A program made the position numbers and the translations under genes. Source: Silene latifolia (Eukaryota > Streptophyta > Magnoliopsida > Caryophyllales > Caryophyllaceae). From it: a stretch of 64,000 nucleotides of DNA. The stretch lies in contig NC_133534.1 in assembly GCF_048544455.1 (NCBI RefSeq), forward strand, positions 87,325,637 through 87,389,636, in the 5' to 3' direction. The stretch's first letter is position 1. Each line of letters starts with the position of its first letter. The notes below the pieces were generated by a model. That model worked only from the letters and a program-made list of their open reading frames with translations. It made no database searches and was not told the DNA's origin. Positions 10,069 to 21,112 of this stretch are shown in pieces.

Positions 10069-11409
10069 TAATAGAGTCAAATAGTGTCCGTCTAATTAGG
10101 TAATTTAAAGTGAATAAACTTGTCACAAAGCCAGTTTTGAGTGTTAATCGTTTTATTTACCGGCCAATCCACTTTGGTTGTAACTTGGGTCAATTGAACT
10201 TGTTTTTGGCATTTTAATCTCAAGGGTATTTGAAGTGTTTCATGATGATAAGTTGAGGTGAAGAAATCGTTTTTGTACAAGCCGAATTAGGGGTCAAACC
10301 CGAGTCACGGTCAACCAAAGTGAAGAAGGAGAGCCAAGAGTAAGCCAAGAGAATAAGTGCAAAGTCAAGAGAAGCAAACAAAAGGAAGATGAAGCCTTGG
10401 AATGCGCAAACAAGAGCCAAAATGAAGAATTCAAAACTCGGTTTCACAAGGGTCAACTTCAAACGAGAATATCTAGAGTTCTAGACCTCGTATCGATGCA
10501 ACGCCAAATCTTTCCTCTTGGTGTAATTTCATTCAAAGTTCTCTCTAATGTCTTTTAATGTTACCAAATACTCTTTTCTTGTGCTTAATTTCTTATGTTA
10601 AGTGAATGACTGCATGGTTTGATCACCCTTGCATCTTGCTTACTTGACTATTAAAAATTCTAGAGAAATGGTTTAATCTATCTAGGATTGTTTGAAGCAA
10701 ACTTGTTGTGTGTTGATTTGGTTTAATGGATTCACATAATAAGTAGGAAAGTTTATGTCTTTTTCTCATTTTTATGATTTAATCTTGTGAGAATCGATCC
10801 TAGCTTGAATATCTTGGTAAAGTTCTTAATGCTCATGTTTAGTTGTCATTCATGATTTAATGAATTGTTGACTAAACTTGAAGGGGACACATAGATGGTT
10901 TAATTTGTGTGTGCTATTATCTTGATATTGTGGTATTGGGTGGATAACATTAAGAGAGTAAAGGAGAGTCAAGCTTTATCATTTGTTAGTTACTAAGAAG
11001 AGATTACACCAAGTTCTCTCACATTATTGATTGTTTCCTATTAAGTGTTTGTTGTATTGCCACAATAGCAAAGTTTCCATTGTTACTCTTTCTCATGTTG
11101 TTTTTCCAACCAAAGAATTATCCTTTTATGTTTACTACAAGTTGAACATTGTTAATATCCATTGTTTGTGACTAGTTCAAATTGTTGAGTTCAAATTGTC
11201 ATTAGTGTCTTAATTGGTAGTTAGAGTCTTAATTAGTATTCAATAGTTTACAATTCAAGTCTTTAGTTTAAAAGTCCTTCTCTTGGGATCGACCCTTAGT
11301 TGCACTATATTGCTTTATCCATTAGAGTAATCTAGAGTATAGTTTGGCTTATAAATTGTTAATTTGGTAGTTAATTCAAGTATTACATCACCTAGTCTTT
11401 TAGCTATCA
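10069..11409 (+). repeat. Athila-B 3' LTR (1341 bp)
   Basis: It begins TAATAGAGTC, where the related Athila-E LTR begins TGATAGAGTC, so the canonical TG is mutated to TA. It ends CTATCA. The right 790 bp match 6541-7330. Confidence 0.75.
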
Positions 11410-12040
11410 CTCCAACTAGGGGCTTCGCTCGAGTATTCATTTCTCGACAGCGCAACAGTATTTTTGTAGTATTGCTCAATTCTTCATTCTCCCCAGCGCA
11501 GCAGTATTTTGCAGTATTGCTCAAATCGTTATATCCAGCGCAATAGTATTTTGCAGTATTGCTCACCCAAGGTTTTTTCCATGACGATCAAGATGTTGCT
11601 AATCGTCATTTCTCTCCAGCGCAGCAATAATTTGCAGTATTGCTCAACCAACGAGAGTTTGCTTGAGGACAGAGACAGGCAGATTCCCAGAGTCATGGAT
11701 ATTTTTCACCCAACGAGAGTTTACTTAAGGACAAAGACAAGCAGATTCCTAGAGTCATCAATACGTTCCCCAATGAGAGTTTGCTTGAGGACAAAGACAG
11801 GCAGGTTCCCCAGTTATGATTTCTTCTTATCGCTGGCGAGCCTCCTTAGGTAGTCTAATGAACTTTAAACAACCCTCCCCAATAGTCGACAATCTCTAAA
11901 TTGTTCCCGACGACAAGTCCTTGGCTCAGACCCCTTGAGCCACCTCGCGTCGCCATGGTCGTCAGGTTGTAATCATCAATTGACCTGATGGCTATACTTT
12001 GCCTTTCGCCTTGACCAAGCCTCAGTCAAAGAGGGGGCTC
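11410..12040 (+). other. Tat-2 internal 3' tail with repeats and polypurine tract
   Basis: No gene is seen. An AGCGCA(A/G)CAGTATTTTGCAG-type unit followed by TATTGCTC is repeated four or five times between about 11450 and 11645, and a GAGAGTTTGCTTGAGGACA-type unit recurs at about 11653, 11716 and 11774. Both also occur, inverted, in Tat-1 near 42330-42670. The polypurine tract AGAGGGGGCTC abuts the LTR start. Confidence 0.65.
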
Positions 12041-12487
12041 TGTAGATACCTCATTTCTACACCTCCCGCCAACCACCCAGTGATGATTAGGCCGCATGTT
12101 TGGTACGCGGAATAATTTATGACAGTCCGTAAGTTTATCGTCAAGAGATAGCTCAAATAGTTGTGTCTACCCCTTGGTCGTCATCTACGCGCCGATACGA
12201 TCATTTTGACAGTGATTAGAGTTCATTAGGAGTCCGGGTCAAAAACCGCTTCATTTTCTAAGAAACCTTTTAAAATGCCTAGTCGAAATGATCTAGAATA
12301 ATCCGGATATTTATTCCATAAATTAATTTTATGTCTTTTGGTAAAATATATATCGTAAATTATATTTTGAGGAATAAGGAAGTAGAGATCCACCGCAATT
12401 CCATAAAAGAAACGCGGAAATCTTTCTTCCGCAGGAGGAAACCACTGGGGAAATGACGCAACAGATGCTGCGCCTCTTGGAAGGATC

Positions 12488-12501
12488 GCAGCAGCTGCTG
12501 C
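12488..12501. repeat. Tat LTR palindrome GCAGCAGCTGCTGC
   Basis: This is a perfect 14-bp palindrome; a second perfect copy is at 13040-13053. Degenerate copies with the same CGCAGCA/TGCTGCG and CCTCTT context occur in Tat-1 near 39730-39785, 40315-40370, 40935-40980, 48605-48630 and 49210-49260. Confidence 0.7.
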
Positions 12502-14177
12502 GCCCCTTCTCCAGCTCGTTTATGCCTGTTTTCAGATTTTTCCGTGATTTGTTTTCAAAGTTTGAGTTATTCCATAACTTTTCACATTTTTTAGTACAAA
12601 GAAGGACCTTCGTTCCACATATTTTTCACACGAGTGTCCGCCCTTCTCTTCTCCCTTTGCATTCTAAGACCATGCTGCAAGCTTTCGACGCCTACATGCT
12701 TGATCAATCGACCACGCAAGCTCAGATCATTCTGAGTTCCAGTCACGTTGCATGACTGACCAATTTGATCACTACTCATCAATCAACTTAATCTAAATCC
12801 TCTAATGAGGGCACTTTCTTCATACATTCGAGTCGAGCAATCACTAAACATTTACTTAGGCAATCTCGTTTCGTCAATCATTTAAGTCTAAGGGTGTAAA
12901 TCCCATATTTTTATTGTATTTTATTTTTGTACTCATTATTGTAAGATTTACGTCAAAAATATATTCAAAACCGACTTCTAAAAACCCTTTTATCAAATCG
13001 TTTTTACGGATCAGCAGCAACCAGACGTCGAGAAGTAACGCAGCAGCTGCTGCGCCTCTTTGAAGGGTCGCAGCATCTGTTGCGCCTCTTCCAGAGGCTA
13101 CCGCTACTTCTGCTTGTCTTCTTCTTCCACGGTTTTTTCTCTTGTTTCGTTCCTTTTGTTTTGATTCTTACTTTCTTTCTTTTCTTTGTTTATAAAATAA
13201 ATTTTAATGTTTATCTTTCAAATTATCACGTTTTATGTAAGACTTAATCCCTTATAATCAATATTTGCGGGTGTTCGTCATTAAATCAAACCCGGATTTT
13301 AGAAACTCGATTTGTTCATGTCAAGCTTCTGGAATTCAACCATTGTACAAGCTTCCATTTCTTCTTTCCAGTTTATTACGTTCTTTCGAGTTACTTTCCG
13401 TCTTCGTAAATAAACCTAATTCGTTTTAATCCGTTTATAATTCGTTTCTAACTCGTTTCGATCCGTTTTGATTCTTGTTTAACGCTTTTATGACGGTTTC
13501 GTATGTAATTAAAATATTAAATCACTTTCACTTGAGTCGAATATCGATAATCAATCATAAAACATACAAACAAATATTAACAAACCCGCAGTTCTGACTT
13601 CACATTCAGAGCTCAACCCAGGAACAGACGCAGTGATAGCCGCACCTCTTCCAAGGGACGCAGCAGTGCTGCGCCTATTCTGGGGTGGTTTCTGCCCCTG
13701 AACTCTTTTCGTTTTGACATAGTTTTTCTAATTAGGATTCTAATCAACTACTATATCAGTGAACACGTAGTTTATCAATTGTAATTTATTTCTTTATTTC
13801 ATTATTATTATGCATGATTTATTTACTTGGTTTTCAGATGTAATTTAATCTAACATCTATTTCGACCCAATTAAGTGCTAAATTACGTGTTCACCGATAT
13901 AGTCTATTTCACATACTAGGATTAAAAAGTTGTTTGTTGCATTGCATGCATATAATCGACGACATATCAAATATTAATGATTTCTCCAATCATTAGTACA
14001 GGCCGCTATCGAGGCGGGCGAGATTAGGTGTTCAGTAAAAGGACTTCCTTATACGTACCCTCACCCCTGACTTCGGATCTCTGTGAACATCCTTGTTCAT
14101 TGGCATCCACGAGAGTCATTCTAGACATAAAATGCTAAGGATAACGAGTTCTTAGTGTTCATGTCACTACATTGTGT

Positions 14178-14182
14178 CTTGA
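14178..14182. repeat. Gypsy-D target-site duplication CTTGA (second copy 34497-34501)
   Basis: CTTGA flanks both ends of Gypsy-D. Joining the flanks gives the same uninterrupted order seen in the Tat-1 LTR (inverted, near 38930-38945), which confirms the insertion. Confidence 0.95.
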
Positions 14183-14772
14183 TGTAATACTCCGTATTTT
14201 ATATCGCTAATTGAGTCGAGTTAATTGTTTAGTCGTATAGATATCGTAAGATCGAGTTATCGTAAACATGTTAAGACGGGTTTAATTGAACGAAGTCACG
14301 TCAACTAATTCTTTTACTACACTTACCCATTTACCCGTTGACCCAAGCCCGTTTACCCATGACCCAATTAACCAACTAACCTAAGTTTAACCTAATTCTA
14401 CCCTAACCCTACAAAACCCCACTCCCTCACCCGCCTATCATTTTCAGCGGCACATTTCCCAACAAACACACAAAACGAGAGAGGGAGAGTGAGTGTGGGT
14501 GTTGTCGGAGCAGCAAGGAGGGCCTTAGGGTGGTTGTCGACGTCCTTAGTTAACCCTGGTGGCTGTTGAGGTGGCGGAAAAAGCTATGGGTGCAACTTTC
14601 TCTTTTGTTTTCGTTTTCTGTCGGGTTTTTGTTTGTGGTGTCGTGACTCAGGGAGGGGGTGTTGGTGGCTGGTGTCGGGGATATGGTATTGGGTGGTTTG
14701 GGTCGTCTCTATTGGCGGAGGTTAGGGAGGTTCTTGGCGGCAGAATTGGCGGCGAGAGGTGTTGTTGACAGG
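14183..14772 (+). repeat. Gypsy-D 5' LTR, left part
   Basis: It starts TGTAATACTCCG and matches 32495-33084. It is interrupted by Athila-C after ACAGG. Confidence 0.9.
14768..14772. repeat. Athila-C target-site duplication ACAGG (second copy 25817-25821)
   Basis: The 3' LTR of Gypsy-D at about 33080 gives the empty site with a single ACAGG, so the insertion is directly proven. Confidence 0.95.
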
Positions 14773-16546
14773 TGATCGGAGCCATTTGGTGTTCACAATT
14801 AAGCATATGTGGTCGTTGGTCAATGGTCGATACAAAACACAATTTATACTCCACGAGCAACTCTACAATTAGTAAATAGGCAAGTAAAGGTCGGATCCCA
14901 AGGGACGGGTATTGAAATGAGAATTCTATTGTAACTAGTAGTGTCTAGGGGTGTCACAAATTGGGTTGATGTAGAAGGTTACTAAACTAAAATAACAATG
15001 AAAATAAACTAGCAAGATGAATAAAATAAGGGGTGTAAACAATTGATTAAAGGCACTAGGGTGTCATGGGTTCATAGGGGATTCATGGGATATGATCATA
15101 CAAACATGTTCTCAAATTATAAGCAAGCAATTATTGTTGTGATGGATTGAGTTGGGTTATATCTTACAATCCTAGGAAAGTTTGGGTCCCGGAGCCGAAT
15201 CGTTTTGATTGTACAACACCTACAAGTCGACTTAATCTTTCCTACTCAACACATGCATGGTCTAACAAGACTCGAGTTGGGTTATGTCTTACAAGTCAAG
15301 TTGAAAGGATAGAAGATGATAGTAAATGCAAGGATTCATAGGCTTAGCATTTCATCAAATATAACATGTGCATGTATTAAGATCAAAACAAGCAAGCAAA
15401 TAAGATATGAAAGCATATTAATTTAAGCATGAATCATTCCCCATGTTGGTTTCCCCTAATCACCCATTAAACCCTAGCTAAGAGACTACTCACTCATTAT
15501 CATATTGATCATGCTAGAAAGGTTGTCAATCATACTAACATAATGAAACATGATGAATAAATGAAAGTAATTAGCAATAATTAAAAAGGGATTAAGAGAT
15601 TATACCTACTAATGATTCCAATAATAAAGATGCAAAGAATAATAGAAGAACTTGATGATTGATGGAAGGTTGTCAATCTCCCAATAAACCCAATAATCTT
15701 CTAATTACCCAAAATAAAGGAAGAACAAGAGAGAGATTAAAGAACTAAAACTTGGATTAAAACTTGATTAATACTTGATTACAATATTGAAGAGAGATTT
15801 GATTGATATTAACTACACTAATTATTGATAAGAAGAACATGCTCCTCTAATTAGACTAATGGGGTATTTATAGTGAAAATTAGGGAGGATGCATTAGGGT
15901 TAACTAAGGGCTAAACTAGTAATTACACTTTTTAAGTTGAGCAAGGAGACTCCGGTATTGTCCGAGAGAAGGGCTTCTCTTATCGTGGCTTGAAGAACGA
16001 AAACGTCTTTGTCATCGAAATCCGTGCGGATGGGAAAGTCGGGACGGCCGGATCTTGGCTGGAGAATCCGAGCGGATTCTTGGTCAAGACGCTCGGATTG
16101 GCGACGGGGAATCCGAGCGGATTCCTTTGAAGGACGCTCGGATTGGCGAGGGCGGACGGACGGATTGTGTACAATCCGTTCGGATTGTCTGGCAGCAGCT
16201 TTTCTTCTTCTTTTCTTCCCTTTTCTTCATGAATTCCTTGGGGATTTCCTTGGGGACTTCCTTGGGGACTCAAGGATCCTTTTCTCAACAATGCTCTTCT
16301 ACTATAATATGTACAAAGGCCTTCTAGTCTTGTCTCTCCTTGATGCTTGGTCATTGAATACGATCAATTTAGCCTCGTTTTGCCATGAAAATGCAAGATT
16401 CTTACTCCTTTCCTACCAAGGGATCAAAATCTCAAAGAATATGCAAAACAAAGAACTAAAGATAAGAAATGACCCAAATAGGCACTAAAAAGCATGGAAA
16501 CAATGGTAATTCGGGGGCTAAATATGCGCCAATTATGGTCGCATCA
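14773..16546 (-). repeat. Athila-C 3' LTR (1774 bp)
   Basis: On the plus strand it runs from TGATCGGAGCC to GGTCGCATCA and matches 24046-25816. It carries the AATCCGnnCGGATT palindrome cluster at about 16018-16188, including ACAATCCGTTCGGATTGT at 16171-16188. Confidence 0.95.
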
Positions 16547-16583
16547 AATATCCCCAAACCGAACCGTTGCTCGTCCCGAGTAA
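16547..16583 (-). other. Athila-C polypurine tract and upstream hairpin
   Basis: On the minus strand a hairpin, TTACTCG-GGA-CGAGCAA with one mismatch (16583-16567), precedes GGTTTGGGGATATT, which abuts the 3' LTR. The apex is the same as in Athila-B and the Gypsy elements. Confidence 0.7.
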
Positions 16584-18492
16584 AGAGGTGACAAAGACTA
16601 GGACCAATACTAACCTAACCTAATAATAATAGCCGATATGAGACAATTAGCGGGTCTCACTCCGCCCCTTCAACTCACAACAAGACAACCATGAGGTAGG
16701 ATGCCTTCTTGCAAGGCAAGGTGGGTCTTGCCAAAATGGCGACACATCCAAACATTAAGCACACAAAAACATATAATGGATGCATCTACAAAAAGAATAG
16801 CCACTTTCCTCATCTAAGTGGCGGAAATTATCTACTAGGGAAGCAATTCAAGGGTACACAATCCTTCATAGATACAATTTGTTCAAACTACTAAGCCTAG
16901 AAGGATACCAATAAATCACCTCCAAAAGGTGTCAAGCTAGGGTACCTTTGTCCTCAATCGTTAAATGCTTTTGTCAAGAGTAGACTCCCTATGGTGTTAG
17001 AAACACTGGAGGATCGCGGAATTCCCCCTCTTGCCTAGACAAGAAGAAGGGTCGTCCCCTCTCTACCATGCATAAAAATGGATATGATGGATAAAGGGAT
17101 CGATAGTAATTGAGTTTCATTTTGGGAGTTTGCTTTTATTTTTGTTTTTCCCCCCAATTTCTTGTGGCATTTGACATTTGAGAACACTTTCTTTGCCATT
17201 TCTTTTGATTTTTGGCATTTCAATACTTGACAACTTTTTGCATTTCTTTTTGAACATTTTCAAAGTCACCCCAATTAGTAACGAGGGTGCCTTGTATTTG
17301 AAGCATAGGAGTTCTATTTTTGCTCCTCTTTTCATTTGATGCATTTTTGCAAACTTTCTTTCACTTTTCATTTCATTGAACTCAAATTGATTTCTTTTTG
17401 TGCCCATTCCCTTTGATGACAAAAATGTGGTAGAACATGGATGAATGATGGAAGTATGCATGGTTTCAAGGGTCACCTTGGAATAAACGGTAGCCAAGGA
17501 GTTATCACACCACAAGGTACTCTTGACTAGGCCTTAAACCATGGGTCAAAGGATACTAGCATGACACATCCTAGGGTGTTTTACAAGTATTCTAACAAGC
17601 AAAGTCTTAAGAATATAAAGCATCTACTAGGGCCTATATACACTTGTCAAGCTTCCCAAGTAGACGGTTTCGCAAAATTTTTCTAACATGCAAACTACAT
17701 GCCATGATGCAACTAACATATAAACATCCTAATGCATATGCTTCTACCAACTAGTATGACATATAGACTAAATGCAAGTCCTAGGTTCACATTGTTTTTA
17801 CCGCATCAATCAAAATAAAGCCACATAGTCATTAACATAAAGAGGAAAAAGGAGATTGGAAAGATCATACCATGCGGTCTTCAATATCCTCATGTCTCGG
17901 ATGTGGCGTAGTCGATCAAAGTGAACAAGGATAAACGTACACAATATATACAATACAATATATACAAAGGAAATGAACTTGTTTTTGGTTTTTCAATTTT
18001 TTTGATTTTTTTGATTTTTTGAAAATTTTCAATTTTTATGGGTTTTGAATAAAAGTTAAGTGTTAGAATTCCCATCCCCACACTAATATGGGCATTGTCC
18101 TCAATGGCCAAAATGATGGAAATTATGCAAAATAATGCATGATTTCTATACTAAATGCAATTCTACACTAAGCTACACTACATGATGCATGGTTTTTGTT
18201 ATGACGGAGAGGATAATTTAGATTACCTCCCGTTGTGTATGCATTAACTTCCCCAAACCAAATGAGACACTATTGCTAATGTCAAAGCATTGGGGTAGTT
18301 CATGCACACACTATGCTATGCATGAAACTAGATTGTCATTTTGGATTTTCAAAAATAGGAACAATAAAGAACACCTCAATGGTACCGAGGTGTGAGTCCT
18401 TTGATGTTGCTAGGACTAAAACAACAATGATCAAAATGAAATAAAATACAAAGAGATATAGACAAACCATGGGAGTGTAGGAGTCTCCAAGG
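16584..18492 (-). other. Athila-C 3' untranslated region
   Basis: It holds no convincing gene. On the minus strand it contains TTGAGGACAATG followed by an internal PPT-like ATATTAGTGTGGGGATGG (18089-18072), and a T-rich low-complexity tract near 17990-18030. The 18-bp PPT-like sequence is repeated exactly at 20913-20896. Confidence 0.65.
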
Positions 18493-20067
18493 CTAGTCTT
18501 CCATCATGCTATCATCATCACCACTTCCCTCATGAGAAGTGGTCACATTGCCACTTTCCTTGGCACTTTCTTCATCACTTTCCTCATCATCATCTTCACC
18601 ATCTCCTTCTTCATCTCCACTTGCTTCTTCCTCAATGTTATCATCAAATTCTTCACCATTTCCAACAACCTCATTGTCTTCCACCACGTCCCTAGATGCA
18701 CCCGGAAATAAGGCTTCTTTATCCGCCCAACTAGGCAAAGGACAAGATGGATCAAGGAGTCCTTGCCTAGCTAGATGTAAGAGGGGAGGATATTGAGCCA
18801 AATAAGCATTCTTCCGATCTTCATAAGCTTGCTTGTGCATGGCTTGCATAAGAAGAGTGACATAGTCTTTTCCAATTTCAACTCCTTGCGGTTTGAACTC
18901 TTCATATTCATAGGGGTAAGGCGGTATAACAATGGAAGAGGAGGGAGTCTCATGATCACCCTTTTGTTGTTGAATGATGTACTCGGCTTCCTTGGATAGG
19001 GGAAGTAAATAGTTGGCCCGGTGGACACTAAGACGGCAAATCTTGGCGGGTAAAGTGAATGATCGAGCCTCACTAGTAAGCCACCCATACTTGTTGTCAA
19101 GGGGATTGTGAGCAACCCACTTAAACTTGTTAATCATGATGGACATATCAATAAGATGGCCACCTTCCTTTGCCTTGTACTTGCTATCCTTATTTAAATT
19201 AGGATCAAAGTGCTTGGCTAGGACCGTGACAAGGCCGCCATTAACAATAACGGTTTGACCCTTCTTCCCACTATCTACATGGAGCCATCTATCAACCAAT
19301 AGCCTCAAAGAATTGTAAGGCTTGGTGTGAATTCTTCCAATATTCAAAGTTGATTCAAGGAGAATAAAATCGAGCCCCGTGAAATGATTGGTGTCTTTCC
19401 TAGCAATTATGGTATTTCCCACAACTTTGTGCCATACTCTTATGCCCGGATGATGGACCAAAAGAGAACGACAAGCATGAAAATCTTCAAATTTCTTCCC
19501 GGAGATTGCCTCCCAAAGAGGCTCGGGGTCATACTTACCATATTGCTTATAATATTTATGTTCATCACTAAGACCCAAAATTCCACCCAATTCCGGAAAG
19601 GTAATGCGTCTACTAGTGTTAGCTAGACGAAACTCAATATTTTCCCTATTCTCAACTTTTGTCACTTTTAAAGAACTTAAGAATTCCAAGACAAGGGAGG
19701 GGTATGTTACTTCCTTCATTTCAAACAATTTCTTCAAACCCATGGCATTGAAAAAGACTCTTGTTTGTTCAAGAACACCTAACTTCTCTAAAGCATCTTG
19801 ACATATGAATTTGGTGGATTGGATTTGTTTCATAGCAAACTTGACAAATGTATTCCTATGGGTATCGGAGATGAAAGTTACCTCCGGATAATGTAAGAGT
19901 TGATCGATTACCGGAGTAGAAGGTGATGCTCCCATAGAAATTTGTTGTTGTTGCACTTCCAAGCTTGGTGTTGCTACCACCATTGCCAAAGCTTTCTTTG
20001 TTTGTAGAGCTTTTTGCCTTTGAGAGAGAGCCTTTGCTTCCTTTGTTGCTCCCTTTGTTCTTGCCAT
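18493..20067 (-). CDS. Athila ORF-1-like / plant transposon protein (524 aa)
   Basis: The frame is intact from ATG to stop. The N-terminus is basic with Lys/Ala repeats (MARTKGATKEAKALSQRQK). The central 300 residues include EFLSSLKV, ITFPELGGILGLSDE and FTGLDFILLESTLNIGRIH, which resemble the ATHILA ORF-1 / putative plant transposon protein families found downstream of pol in Athila elements. The C-terminal 70 residues are extremely acidic (EEASGDEEGDGEDDDEESDE). No transmembrane helix is evident, so an envelope role is not supported. Its function is unknown. It follows protease after a 1-kb spacer where pol would normally lie, so it has been kept while RT and integrase were lost. That suggests it matters to the element, though neutral retention in a young copy is possible. 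Confidence 0.7.
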   Translation of the reverse strand: MARTKGATKEAKALSQRQKALQTKKALAMVVATPSLEVQQQQISMGASPSTPVIDQLLHYPEVTFISDTHRNTFVKFAMKQIQSTKFICQDALEKLGVLEQTRVFFNAMGLKKLFEMKEVTYPSLVLEFLSSLKVTKVENRENIEFRLANTSRRITFPELGGILGLSDEHKYYKQYGKYDPEPLWEAISGKKFEDFHACRSLLVHHPGIRVWHKVVGNTIIARKDTNHFTGLDFILLESTLNIGRIHTKPYNSLRLLVDRWLHVDSGKKGQTVIVNGGLVTVLAKHFDPNLNKDSKYKAKEGGHLIDMSIMINKFKWVAHNPLDNKYGWLTSEARSFTLPAKICRLSVHRANYLLPLSKEAEYIIQQQKGDHETPSSSIVIPPYPYEYEEFKPQGVEIGKDYVTLLMQAMHKQAYEDRKNAYLAQYPPLLHLARQGLLDPSCPLPSWADKEALFPGASRDVVEDNEVVGNGEEFDDNIEEEASGDEEGDGEDDDEESDEESAKESGNVTTSHEGSGDDDSMMED

Positions 20068-21112
20068 TTGATGAACTAACCAAGTAAAGAGTCAAAAATC
20101 TTCAATTTGTAGAATGCCCAAATCGATTTGGAGGTGAAAGGCTTTGCCTTTATGAAATCAAAAATCGACTCAAAGGTGAAGATTTTGTTCTTGGTTTTGA
20201 TTGTTATTGAAGATGGAGTGATTGATTTGTTGTTTGAAGGATGGTTTGATTTGATTTTGGTGAGTTTTGTTGAGGGTTTTTGTTTTTGAGATGGAGAGGA
20301 TGAGGGTTTTGATGTTATGGGTAGTGTTTATGAATGAATGAATGAATGAAAGAAGGTGGGATGGGTATTTAAAGAGCTCGAGATTTTTCAAAACGCAGGG
20401 GCAATTCGTGCGGATTGGGCGCAATCCGTGCGGATTCTTCAGCTTCAAAATTTTCAAAATCCCGCCTAGAGACGGGCGGATTCTGGGGAATCCGCTCGGA
20501 TTCTTTTTGTGGGACGGGCGGATTTCGTGCAGGACGGACGGATTTCTATCCAGAGATTTTTCCTTGTTTTTCTCAGCTGCAAGACGGGCGGATTGTTCAC
20601 AAGACGGACAGATTCTGTGAGACGGGCGTCTTTCCAGAAATCCGCTCGGATTCTTTGACAGTCAAGAATTTTGCAAATTCAGCTCAGCCCAAGACGGGCG
20701 TCTTCTCAGCAGGACGCTCGGATCTTCATCAGACGGGCGGATTCTCAGGAATCCGCTCGGATTGGTCCTTGTGTACACGGATTCAGTTCCATCCGTGCAC
20801 AAACGCATTCCCTTATCATTCTTTCTTTCTTTCTTTCAACTCTTGTGTTCTTCATTGTGGGGGCACTACTAAGGTATGAATAGCCTAGGCAATTGCCATC
20901 CCCACACTAATATAAAGCACTACACATCAATTAAAATTGTTAATCCCTCCCTCACTTCTCTCTTTTCATGACAATTATTTTGATCAAAGTAAATAAAATC
21001 CAAAAATGACAAAAATGCAATACAAAAATTGAAAAGCAAGTTAGGGAGTTAGAAATATTTACAAGTGGTGGTTTAGGGAGGACTCCACCAAACTCTCATT
21101 CTTGATGAGATG
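20068..21112 (-). other. Athila-C spacer between protease and ORF-1-like gene
   Basis: This spacer takes the place of pol. It holds the palindrome array described separately (20403-20763) and a PPT-like ATATTAGTGTGGGGATGG on the minus strand (20913-20896). No gene is seen. Confidence 0.65.
20403..20763. repeat. AATCCGnnCGGATT palindrome array in Athila-C
   Basis: Perfect copies include AATCCGTGCGGATT (20423-20436) and AATCCGCTCGGATT (for example 20750-20763). Between them are many half-site or degenerate units such as GACGGGCGGATT. The same motif family occurs in both LTRs, at about 16018-16188 and 25290-25458. Confidence 0.8.

Larger units (their letters stand above)
6540..11409 (+). mobile_element. 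Athila-B: non-autonomous Athila-like Gypsy element
   Basis: The order on the plus strand is partial 5' LTR (6540-7330), tRNA-Asp-type primer site, one gag-like frame, a 1-kb 3' region with polypurine tracts, and a complete 3' LTR (10069-11409). The 5' LTR starts at the point matching 10620 because Copia-1 inserted there. The right flank from 11410 matches an internal Tat sequence also seen near 42690 in Tat-1, so Athila-B inserted into Tat-2. Only the right target duplication copy, probably CTCCA (11410-11414), is available. Confidence 0.8.
12041..14182 (+). repeat. Tat-2 LTR, left part
   Basis: It starts TGTAGATACCTCATTTC, as do the Tat-1 LTRs on the opposite strand. It contains GCAGCAGCTGCTGC palindromes at 12488-12501 and 13040-13053, with degenerate copies near 12464 and 13655. 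Gypsy-D interrupts it at 14183 with a CTTGA duplication. Confidence 0.8.

Noticed and set aside
10620..11409. A short 790-bp LTR for Athila-B
   Set aside because: The pair 6541-7330 and 10620-11409 looks like full LTRs, but no target duplication fits and no PPT precedes 10620. The PPT at 10055-10068 and the Athila-E LTR start show the LTR begins at 10069; the left copy is cut by Copia-1.
14559..14768. Small frames in the Gypsy-D LTR (also at 32871-33080 and 25852-26232)
   Set aside because: They appear in both LTRs, have no homology, and are GT-rich sequence without stops by composition.
16009..16488. Plus-strand frames in the Athila-C LTR rich in Arg, Ser and Asp
   Set aside because: They arise from the AATCCG palindrome cluster and recur in both LTRs; no coding homology.
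14183..16546. One composite LTR element from 14183
   Set aside because: The ACAGG duplication and the uninterrupted copy at 32495-34496 show two elements, one inside the other.
18539..18796. Plus-strand Ser/Pro-rich frame at 18539-18796
   Set aside because: It is the antisense of the acidic Asp/Glu-rich tail of the ORF-1-like gene.
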